A DNA stretch of 64,000 nucleotides from Cellulomonas sp. PhB150. GTDB taxonomy: Bacteria; Actinomycetota; Actinomycetes; Actinomycetales; Cellulomonadaceae. Where the stretch lies: positions 577,484 through 641,483 of the forward strand of contig NZ_RKHX01000002.1 of the NCBI RefSeq assembly GCF_003755175.1, read 5' to 3'. Below are positions 35,569-45,800 of the stretch, piece by piece (position 1 is the first letter of the stretch; every line of letters starts with the position of its first letter). Made by a program: the position numbers and the translations under genes. Below the pieces are notes generated by a model that did not search any database, was not told the origin of the DNA, and saw only the letters and a program-made list of their open reading frames with translations.

Positions 35569-35574
35569 TAGCGT
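35569..35574 (+). promoter_or_regulatory. -10 element for a probable leaderless transcript of the SUKH-like gene
   Basis: TAGCGT ends 7 nt before the ATG at 35582, immediately after the operon terminator. Confidence 0.5.
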
Positions 35575-35581
35575 CCGTGAG

Positions 35582-36232
35582 ATGACCCTGCGACGACGGC
35601 GGCCGGGCGAGCAGATCCGCGTCCCTCGGTCGGCATGGGAGGTCGCGGAGGAGGCGCACGAGCTGCTGACTCACGCCGGCGAGCCGGTCGGGCCTGGCCT
35701 CACGGCAGACGAGCGGGAAGCCGTCGAGGAGCGCTTCGGCTTCCGCTTCGCCCCCGTGCACCGGGCGTTCCTCGCGCTGGGTCTCCCGCGAGGACCGCAG
35801 TGGCCGAGCTGGCGGTCGGGCTCGGCGCGCGTCCTGCGGGCGCGGCTGCGGCTGCCCGTCGATGGCGTGGTCGCGGACGTGCTCGAGCACGACCTCTGGC
35901 CCGCCCGCTGGGGGCCACGGCCGACCGACCTGGCCGAGCGAGAGGCCGTCGCCCGCGACGAGCTGGCCGGCGTGCCCGTGCTCGTCCCGCTGTTCGGGCA
36001 GCGGTACCTCCCGGCGGATGATCCTCTGCCGACCCTTCCCGTGCTGTCGGTGCACCGGAGCGAGGTGCTCGTGTCCGGCCGTAGCCTCGTGGAGTTCATC
36101 GGCCGCGAGTTCTCGATGGACCTCAACCCGTCCGACGCCGACGCCAGGAGCGCGGCGCGCGTGCCGTTCTGGACCGACCTGTCCGAGGTGGTCGAGGCGA
36201 CCAGGCTCGGACGGGGGATCATGTCCCCGTGA
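35582..36232 (+). CDS. SMI1/KNR4 (SUKH)-like protein
   Basis: This 216-residue protein resembles the SUKH superfamily: LTADEREAVEERFGFRFAPVHRAFLALGLP (residues about 41-70), a Trp/Pro-rich stretch WPSW, and VLVPLFGQRYLP followed by PVLSVHRSEVLVSGRSLVEFIGREF. SUKH proteins include immunity proteins against contact-dependent or polymorphic toxins, but no toxin gene adjoins this one, so a housekeeping function is equally possible. The stop overlaps the GTG of the SpoU methyltransferase, which argues for stable co-expression rather than a mobile immunity gene. Confidence 0.6.
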   Translation: MTLRRRRPGEQIRVPRSAWEVAEEAHELLTHAGEPVGPGLTADEREAVEERFGFRFAPVHRAFLALGLPRGPQWPSWRSGSARVLRARLRLPVDGVVADVLEHDLWPARWGPRPTDLAEREAVARDELAGVPVLVPLFGQRYLPADDPLPTLPVLSVHRSEVLVSGRSLVEFIGREFSMDLNPSDADARSAARVPFWTDLSEVVEATRLGRGIMSP

Positions 36233-37062
36233 GCGAAACCCCGTACCTCGACAACCTCCGCGCCGAGCGGGTCAAGGCCGTCAAGGCCCTGGCCGGTCGA
36301 TCGGCGCGCCAGCGGGCCGGGCGGTTCCTCGTCGAGGGGCCGCAGGCGGTGCGTGAGGCGGTGGCCGCCACGGAGCTGGCGGTCCACGACCTGTACGTGA
36401 CCGCGACGGCGACGGCCCGGTACGCGGACATCGTCAAGGCCGCCGCCGCGCGAGGGATCCGGGTGCACCGGGGCTCGCCGGAGGTGCTGGACGCGATGAG
36501 CCCGGACGCCCAGCAGATGATCGCCGTCGTCGACCTGCTCGACAGCTCGCTCGGCGAGGTGCTGGCCGGGCCGCCGCGGCTCGTCGCCGTGCTGTCGAAC
36601 GTGCGTGACCCTGGGAACGCCGGCGCCGTGATCCGCGCCGCGGATGCGTCCGGGGCCGACGCCGCGCTGCTGACGCCCGAGAGCGTGGACATCCACAACC
36701 CCAAGGTGGTCCGCTCGACGGCAGGGTCGCTGTTCCACCTGCCGGTCGCCACCGGGATCGACCTCAAGGGCGGTGTCGCGGCACTGCGTGCGGCTGGCCT
36801 GACCGTGCTGGCAGCCGACGGCGCGGGGGAGCACGACCTCGACGACCTGCTCGACGTCGTGGGTCAGGCGCCGGACGGGATGCCGGACCTCGCCGCGCCG
36901 ACCGCATGGATCTTCGGCAACGAGGCATGGGGGCTGCGCGACGAGGACCGCGCGCTCGCCGACGCTGTCGTGCGCGTGCCGCTGCGGGGACGTGCCGAGT
37001 CGCTCAACCTCGCGACCGCGGCCACCGTGTGCCTGTACGCGAGCAGCCGCGCCCACCGGTGA
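36229..37062 (+). CDS. TrmH/SpoU-family RNA 2'-O-methyltransferase
   Basis: This 277-residue protein is a SPOUT methyltransferase that transfers a methyl group from SAM to a ribose 2'-OH, in rRNA or tRNA. An N-terminal substrate-binding domain (about 20-105, with GRFLVEGPQAVREA) is followed by the knotted catalytic domain with motif 1 NVRDPGNAGAVIRAADA, motif 2 FGNEAWGL and motif 3 VPLRGRAESLNLATAATVCLY. Its place between rplT and pheS is standard in actinobacteria. The RNA target is unknown. GTG start overlaps the preceding stop. Confidence 0.92.
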   Translation: MSETPYLDNLRAERVKAVKALAGRSARQRAGRFLVEGPQAVREAVAATELAVHDLYVTATATARYADIVKAAAARGIRVHRGSPEVLDAMSPDAQQMIAVVDLLDSSLGEVLAGPPRLVAVLSNVRDPGNAGAVIRAADASGADAALLTPESVDIHNPKVVRSTAGSLFHLPVATGIDLKGGVAALRAAGLTVLAADGAGEHDLDDLLDVVGQAPDGMPDLAAPTAWIFGNEAWGLRDEDRALADAVVRVPLRGRAESLNLATAATVCLYASSRAHR

Positions 37063-37090
37063 GTCGGACCCTGGTGGCAGGGTGGCGCGC

Positions 37091-37744
37091 ATGAGGCTCT
37101 TCGCTGCCGTGTGGCCGCCCGACGAGGTGCTCGACCACCTCGACATCGCGCTGGCCTCCGTGCGGGGCGGGCCGTCCGGGCTGTCGTCGGCGCTGCGCTG
37201 GTCCGCGCGGGAGACGTGGCACCTCACCGCGGCGTTCTACGGTGACCTGCCCGACGGCGCGGCGCCCGGTCTGACGGCCGACCTCGCGGCGCTCGCCACC
37301 GGCGTGCAGCCGTACTCGCTCAGGCTGCACGGCGCGGGCGTCTTCGCCCACCGCACGCTGTGGGTGGGCGTCGGCGGTGACGTGACCGCCCAGCGGCAGC
37401 TGACGGCAGCGTGCGTCGACGCCGGCGAGGCGGCGGGAGCCTGGCCCGACCAGCGCGCGCGGGATCGGCCGCACCTGACCGTCGCCCGCGTGCGACCGGG
37501 CAGCGGGCCTCCGCGCCGCCGGGGCTCGTCGTCGGCCAGCGCGCCGGCCGGCCGACGAGGACCGGGCGCCGACGAGGACGCGGCGGCGATCCTCGTGCAC
37601 GCACTCGCCGTGTACGACGGCCCGACGTGGCAGGTCGACGAGCTCCTGCTGGTCGAGTCCCGACCTGGTGCCGGTCGCGGCGGCGGGCCGCTGTACGAAC
37701 CCGTCGGGCGGATCAGCCTCGCAGGACCGCCGCGAGCGAGCTGA
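37091..37744 (+). CDS. 2H phosphoesterase / RNA 2',3'-cyclic phosphodiesterase (ThpR, 2'-5' RNA ligase family)
   Basis: This 217-residue protein has the two HxT motifs of the 2H family, His44-Leu-Thr46 (WHLTAAFYGD) and His128-Leu-Thr130 (PHLTVARV), on an MRLFAAVWPP opening. ThpR proteins hydrolyse 2',3'-cyclic phosphate ends of RNA and can ligate tRNA halves in vitro. An Arg/Gly/Ser/Ala-rich insertion (about 135-162) follows the second motif. The last 32 nt overlap the oppositely oriented LLM gene. Confidence 0.86.
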   Translation: MRLFAAVWPPDEVLDHLDIALASVRGGPSGLSSALRWSARETWHLTAAFYGDLPDGAAPGLTADLAALATGVQPYSLRLHGAGVFAHRTLWVGVGGDVTAQRQLTAACVDAGEAAGAWPDQRARDRPHLTVARVRPGSGPPRRRGSSSASAPAGRRGPGADEDAAAILVHALAVYDGPTWQVDELLLVESRPGAGRGGGPLYEPVGRISLAGPPRAS

Positions 37745-38684
37745 GCGCCGCGAACGGGTCCGGCCCGACGGGCACGAGCACCACGCTGCCGAGCCCGGCG
37801 GCGTGCAGCTCGTCGATCCGGGCGCGTGCGGTCGCCGCGGGCCCGACGACGGCCAGGGTCGACACCCACTCGTCGGGCATGGCTGCCACGAACGCCTCGC
37901 GGCTCGCGCTGGCGGCGCGGAGCTCGGCGAGCGCTGCCGCGAACGGCAGGGGAGCGATGTGCGGCGCCCAGTCGGGCTCGCCGATCCACTCGAGCCCGGC
38001 CCGCGCGGCGGCGAAGGTCGCCTCGGAGTCGTCGCCCACGGCCGCAACGTTGTAGCCGACCAGGCGGTGGGGCCCCTCGGCGGCGACGTGCGCGAGCGTG
38101 GAGGCGACGTACTCCGGCGTGACCGGCTCAGCCAGGATCGTCCCGTCGGCCACGGCACCGGAGACGGCCAGCGAGCGCGGCCCGCGCACCCCGGTGAGCA
38201 GCGGCGGGACGACGTCGGGACGCGTCTCCAGCTCGACGCCGGTCAGCTGCACGTACCGGCCGTCGATCGTGACCCGCTCGCCGCGCAGCAACGCGCGCAG
38301 CGTGCTCACGTACTCGTCGAGGAGGGTCAGCGGGCTCGCGGGCCACGCGCCGACGGACCGCATCCAGTGCGGCATGCCGTGGCCGACGCCGACGTCGACG
38401 CGGCCGGGGAACAGCTCGGCGAGGCTCGCGACCTCCATCGCGGCGAACGCGACGTTGCGGGCCGCGGTGGGCAGGATGCCGACGCCCACGCGGATCCGGG
38501 ACGTCACGGCGAGCACGGCTGCGGCCTGCGCGACTCCGCCGCGGAAGCCGAGGTCCTCGACCACCCACAGCTCGTCGAACCCGAGCTCCTCCGCGCGCCG
38601 TGCGTACTCGAGCACGCGGCCGGCGGGCAGGTCCCGCGGCAGCATGACCCCGACGGCGTCGTCCTTCGGCCCGGTCCCGCTCAC
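37713..38684 (-). CDS. LLM class flavin-dependent oxidoreductase
   Basis: This 323-residue protein is a luciferase-like monooxygenase fold protein: VGVMLPRDLPAGRVLEYARRAEELGFDELWV, RIRVGVGILPTAARN, and FPGRVDVGVGHGMPHWMRSVGA. Members use FMN or F420. GHG with PHWMRS and the short length favour the F420-dependent group, but cofactor choice is not certain. The substrate is unknown. Single gene, convergent with the ThpR-like gene and divergent from pheS. Confidence 0.83.
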   Translation of the reverse strand: MSGTGPKDDAVGVMLPRDLPAGRVLEYARRAEELGFDELWVVEDLGFRGGVAQAAAVLAVTSRIRVGVGILPTAARNVAFAAMEVASLAELFPGRVDVGVGHGMPHWMRSVGAWPASPLTLLDEYVSTLRALLRGERVTIDGRYVQLTGVELETRPDVVPPLLTGVRGPRSLAVSGAVADGTILAEPVTPEYVASTLAHVAAEGPHRLVGYNVAAVGDDSEATFAAARAGLEWIGEPDWAPHIAPLPFAAALAELRAASASREAFVAAMPDEWVSTLAVVGPAATARARIDELHAAGLGSVVLVPVGPDPFAALSSLAAVLRG

Positions 38685-40128
<1,444 letters not shown>

Positions 40129-40129
<1 letters not shown>

Positions 40130-42678
40130 TGCCTCGCATCCCCCTGACGTGGCTCGCCGAGCACGTCTCCACGCCCGACGGCCTCACGGCCGAGCAGCTC
40201 GCCGCGGACCTCGTCCGGGTGGGGCTCGAGGAGGAGGCCATCCACGCGGCGGCGGTGAGCGGTCCGCTCGTCGTCGGCGAGGTCGTGGAGCGCACTCCCG
40301 AGCCGCAGAAGAACGGCAAGACGATCAACTGGTGCCGTGTCGACGTCGGGCCTGACCACAACGAGCCCGGCGGCATGCCTCGGGGCATCGTGTGCGGCGC
40401 GCACAACTTCGACGTGGGCGACCGCGTCGTCGTCGCGCTGCCCGGGGCGGTCCTGCCCGGGCCGTTCCCGATCGCATCGCGCAAGACCTACGGTCACGTG
40501 TCCGACGGCATGATCTGCTCGGCGCGCGAGCTCGGCCTCGGCGAGGACCACGACGGCATCATCGTGCTGGCGTCGATCGGCATCGACGCCCCGGTGGGCA
40601 CCGACGCGCGCGAGCTGCTCGGGCTCGGCGAGGAGGTCCTCGAGATCAACGTGACCCCGGACCGGGGCTACTGCTTCTCGATGCGCGGCGTCGCCCGCGA
40701 GTACGCCCACTCCACGGGTGCGACGTTCACCGACCCGGCGCTGCCGGTGCCGACCGACGCGCCCGCGGCGGGGTTCACCGTCGAGATCGACGACCAGGCG
40801 CCCATCCACGGCGTCGTCGGCGCGGACCGCTTCGTCGCGCGCGTCGTGCGCGGCGTCCGGGCGACCGACCCGTCGCCGACGTGGATGCAGCGCCGGCTGC
40901 AGCAGGCCGGCATGCGCGCGATCAACCTCGCGGTCGACGCGACGAACTACGTGATGCTCGACCTGGGCCAACCGCTGCACGCCTACGACCTGGCGCGGGT
41001 CGCCGAGCCGATCGTCGTGCGCCGCGCGAAGCCGGGCGAGACCCTGCGGACGCTCGACGACGTGGTGCGCACCCTCGACCCCGAGGACCTGCTCGTCACC
41101 GACAGCCCCGCCGCGCGCGGTGAGCGGATCATCGGTCTCGCCGGCGTGATGGGTGGCGGCGACAGCGAGGTCGGCCCGACGACGACCGACGTGCTGGTCG
41201 AGGCCGCGCGCTGGGACCCGATCACCGTCGCGAGGACCGCCCGGCGCCACAAGCTGCCCACCGAGGCGGCCAAGAGGTACGAGCGTGGCGTCGACCCGCA
41301 GCTCGCGCGGGTGGCCGTCGACCGCGTCGTCGCGCTGCTCACGGAGCACGGCGGAGGCGAGGCCGACGAGGCCGTGACCGATCTGGACACGACGACGTCG
41401 CCCGAGGCCATCACGCTCGACGTCGACCTGCCGGCGCGACTCGTCGGCGTGCCGTACACGGCCGACGAGGTGCGCGAGACGCTCACAGCCATCGGGTGCA
41501 CCGTCACGGGCGAGGACCCGCTGACCGTGGTCCCGCCGTCGTGGCGTCCCGACCTGACCGTCGGCGTCGACCTGGTCGAGGAGGTCGCACGCCTGCGCGG
41601 CTACGACGCGATCCCGTCGATCCTGCCGTCGGCGCCCGCCGGCCGCGGGCTGACCGAGGCGCAGCGCTCGCGGCGATCGGTGGCCCGCGCGCTCGCCGAG
41701 TCCGGCCTGGTCGAGGTGCTCAGCTACCCGTTCGTCGGCCTGGACCAGGTGGACGCGCTCGGCCTGGCGCCGGACGACGACCGGCGGCACGCCGTCCGGC
41801 TGCTCAACCCACTGTCCGACGCGCAGCCGTTCATGCGGACGAACCTGCTGGTCACGCTCCTGGACACGGCCAGGCGGAACGTCAACCGCGGCGAGAGCGA
41901 CCTCGCGCTGTTCGAGATCGGCCTCGTCACGCGGCCGGTCCCGGGCGCGCCGTCCGCGCCCCGGCTGCCCGGCGGCGTCCGGCCGTCCGACGAGGACCTC
42001 GCGGCGATCGCCGCGGCGGTCCCCCCGCAGCCGCGTCGCGTCGCGGGTGTGCTCACCGGTCTGCGCGAGCCCGCCGGCTGGTGGGGGAGCGGCCGCCGGG
42101 TCGACCACACCGACGCGATCGCGGCCGCACGGCTCGTCGCGGGCGTGGTCGGGGTGCCGGTCGTCGTGACCGCCGACCACGACCACGCGCCGTGGCACCC
42201 CGGTCGCTGCGCGCGTCTCGAGACGCTCGACGGGGTGCTCGTCGGGCACGCCGGCGAGCTGCACCCGAACGTCGTCGCCGCGCACGGCCTGCCCACCCGG
42301 GCGGCCGCCTTCGAGGTCGACCTCGACGTGCTGCTCGCCGCGGCCCCGGACGAGCCGCTGCAGGCGAGCGAGCTCTCGACGTTCCCGATCGCCAAGGAGG
42401 ACGTCGCGCTCGTCGTGGCCTCCGACGTCCCCGCGCACGACGTGCTCGAGGCCGTCCGGATCGGTGCCGACGCGAGCGAGGCCGGTGCCGTGCTCGAGGA
42501 CCTGCGGCTGTTCGACGTGTACACGGGCGAGCAGGTGGGCGAGGGCAACAGGTCGCTCGCCTTCTCCTTGCGGCTGCGCGCGGGCGACCGCACGCTGACC
42601 GCCGCGGAGACCGCCGCCGTGCGCGAGGCCGTCGTCGCGGAGGCCAGCCGCCGGTTCGGGGCCACGCTGCGCGCGTAA
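40129..42678 (+). CDS. pheT: Phenylalanyl-tRNA synthetase beta subunit
   Basis: The 849-residue beta subunit carries the N-terminal OB-fold tRNA-binding domain (about 40-155, KNGKTINWCRVDVG and GIVCGAHNFDVGD), the B3/B4 editing domain that clears Tyr-tRNA(Phe) (about 220-400), B5 with EAKRYERG-like TEAAKRYERGVDPQL, the catalytic-like B6/7 core (SYPFVGLDQVDAL, NPLSDAQPFMRTNLL) and the C-terminal ferredoxin-fold anticodon-binding domain starting SELSTFPIAKEDVALVV. Full length and normal. A very strong terminator follows. Confidence 0.97.
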
Positions 42679-42694
42679 GCGGCTGACCTGCACC

Positions 42695-42734
42695 GACGAA
42701 GGCCCCCGATCCGTCCGGATCGGGGGCCTTCGTC
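42695..42734 (+). terminator. Terminator of pheST
   Basis: A perfect 18-bp stem (42695-42712 with 42717-42734) with a 4-nt loop begins 17 nt after the pheT stop. One of the strongest hairpins in the window. Confidence 0.88.
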
Positions 42735-42741
42735 ATCCACG

Positions 42742-42791
42742 GTTCACGGGTCGTGGGACGAGTTCACACCATTGTTACCGGGGAGTAGTTG
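42742..42791 (+). promoter_or_regulatory. Candidate promoter with repeated GTTCAC, PHO-box-like
   Basis: GTTCAC occurs at 42742-42747 and 42762-42767, 20 nt apart, about two helical turns. The second overlaps TTCACA, which lies 17 nt before TAGTTG (42786-42791), a possible -35/-10 pair. GTTCAC is the core of the actinobacterial PhoP box, though its usual repeat period is 11 nt, so the match is partial. Confidence 0.4.
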
Positions 42792-42871
42792 CGGCAAAAC
42801 GGACAACGGGCGAAGGTTGCCCAGGCCGCCTCGCGCGGCCTTCGACGTTCCCGACGAAGGAGTTGTCCGAC

Positions 42872-45800
42872 GTGCGTGCTGCTGTGAGATCGGTGGGGGG
42901 CCTCACGGCTCTCGCCGTGGTGCTGGCCGGCTCGGTCGCAGGGGCGGGGGCGGCCTCGGCCGCCGTCTCGCCCTCAGCGCCCGTGATCATCAACGAGGTG
43001 TACGGCGGGGGAGGGAACGGCGGGGCCACGCTCAAGCAGGACTTCATCGAGCTGTACAACCCCGGTGCCTCCCCGGTGTCGCTGGCGGGGTGGTCGGTGC
43101 AGTACGCATCGGCCTCCGGCACGTCCTGGGCGACGACCGCGCTGACCGGGTCGATCCCGGCGCACAGCCACTACCTCGTGGCCGAGGCGGTCGGTGCGGG
43201 TGGCTCCGTCGATCTGCCGACTCCCGACGCGGTCGGCACGATCGCCATGGGCGCTTCGGCGGGCAAGGTCGCTCTCGTGAACGCCACGACCGCCCTGGCC
43301 TGCGGGAGCACGTGCTCGACCGCGGCCAGCGTCATCGACTTCGTCGGGTTCGGGGCGGCCAACGACAAGGCTGGTACCGCGCCGACCCCGGCGACCTCGG
43401 CCACGAACTCGGCCTCCCGGAACGCCCAGCACGTGAACACGGCGGACAACGGCGCGGACTTCACCACGGGTACGCCCACCCCGCAGAACAGTGGCTCGAC
43501 GCCCGTCGACCCGACCGACCCCACTCCCGGCACCCCGAAGACGATCGCCGAGATCCAGGGCACCGGCGCGGCCTCGCCGCTCGTCGGCCAGACGGTCACC
43601 ACGGACGGCGTCGTCACCGCGGCGTACCCGACCGGCGGGATCAACGGCTACGTCATCCAGACGAAGAGCACGGGCGGCCCGCTCGGCGACGCGACCGCGT
43701 CCCAGGCGCTGTTCGTCTACTCCCCGAGCACGGTCGCCTCCGTGACGATCGGCGACCACGTCGAGGTCACCGGTGCGGTCAGCGAGTTCGCCGGCCTCAC
43801 GGAGCTGACGGTCACGTCGGCCGCGGGCCTGAAGGCGATCGACGACGACGCCGCGGTCACCCCGACGACGGGTGCATGGCCGACGACGGCCGCCGGCCGC
43901 GAGGCGCTCGAGTCGATGCTGTTCGCCCCGACCGGTGACTGGACGATCTCGAACACGTACTCGACGAACCAGTACGGCGAGGTCGGCCTGGCGAGCGGCA
44001 CCAAGCCGCTCATCCAGCCCACCGACGCCGCTCGCCCGGGCACGCCCGCGGCAGCAGCCGTCGAGGCCGACAACGCCGCGCGCGGCGTCGTCCTGGACGA
44101 CGGTGCGACCACCAACTTCCTGTCTGCGGCGAACCAGAACCTGGTCCCGCCGTACATCTCTCTGACGAACCCGGTCCGCGTGGGCGCGGCGGCGACGTTC
44201 ACCCAGCCGGTGATCGTCGACTACCGCAACGACGTGTGGAAGCTCAACCCGACCGCCCCCGTCTCCACGGGGGGCTCGCCGGCGACGTTCGAGAACGACC
44301 GCACGGATGCTCCCGAGAACGTCGGGGGTGACCTCAAGATCGCCTCGTTCAACGTCCTGAACTACTTCACGACTCTCGGTGCCACCACCTCGGGCTGCTC
44401 GTCGTACAAGGACCGTGCGGGTGACGGCGTGACCGTCAACACCGGGTGCGACCCCCGCGGGGCGTGGGACCCGGCCGACCTGACGCGGCAGCAGGCCAAG
44501 ATCGTCGCGGCGATCAACGACCTGGACGCGGACGTCGTGGGCCTGCTCGAGATCGAGAACTCGCTGGTCGTCGACAACGACGCCGACGAGGCCCTCGCGA
44601 CGCTGGTCGCCGCGCTCAACGCGGCCGCCGGCTCCGACGTGTGGGCGTTCGTCCCCTCGTCGGCCGACCTGCCGCCCGCCTCGCAGATGGACGTCATCAC
44701 CAACGCGATCATCTACCGCAAGGCCGCCGTCGAGCGCACGGGTGCCTCGCACGCGCTGGGCACGCTCAGCTCGGGCGACGCGGCGTTCAGCAACGCGCGC
44801 GAGCCGATCGCGCAGACCTTCACGCCGGTCGGGGGCGGCGAGCCGTTCCTCGTCGTCGTCAACCACTTCAAGTCCAAGGGCTCGGCAGGACCGCTCGCGG
44901 GCGACGCCGACACGGGTGACGGGCAGGGCGCGTCCAACGCGTCGCGCATCGCCCAGGCCACGGCGCTGAAGAACTGGGTCCCGACGATCCAGGGCGACAC
45001 GAAGTCGGTCGCGCTCCTCGGCGACTTCAACTCCTACACGCACGAGGACCCGCTGCAGGTGCTGTACGACGCGGGTTACACCGACGCGGCGTCGACCCTG
45101 GCCGACGGCCAGTACTCGTACTCGTTCAGCGGCCTGTCCGGCTCGCTCGACCACGTCCTGCTCAACGGTCCCGCGCTCGAGCGGGCCACCGGTGCGGACA
45201 TCTGGGAGATCAACGCCGAGGAGTCCATCGCGCTGGAGTACAGCCGGTACAACTACCACGGCGCCCTCTACTACGCGCCCGACGAGTACCGCTCCTCCGA
45301 CCACGACCCGGTGGTCGTCGGGCTCAAGGCGAAGGCAGACCCTGTCGACCTGACCCTGCTGAACATCAACGACTTCCACGGGCGCATCGACGCCAACACG
45401 GTGAAGTTCGCCGGCACGGTGGAGAAGCTCCGGAAGGACGCCACCGGTCCGGTCGCGTTCCTGTCCGCGGGCGACAACATCGGCGCGTCGCTGTTCGCCT
45501 CGGCGACCGCGCAGGACAAGCCGACGATCGACGTGCTCAACGCGCTCGACCTGCAGGCCTCCGCGGTCGGCAACCACGAGTTCGACAAGGGCTACGCCGA
45601 CCTGACCGACCGCGTCAGCGACGCAGCCGACTGGGACTACCTGGGTGCCAACGTCTACGACAAGGGCACCACGAACCCCGCTCTCGACGAGTACACGATC
45701 ATCGACATGGGCGGCGTGCGCGTCGGCGTCATCGGCGCCATCACGCAGGAGACCCCCACGCTCGTGACGCCCGGCGGGATCGCGGACCTCGACTTCGGCG

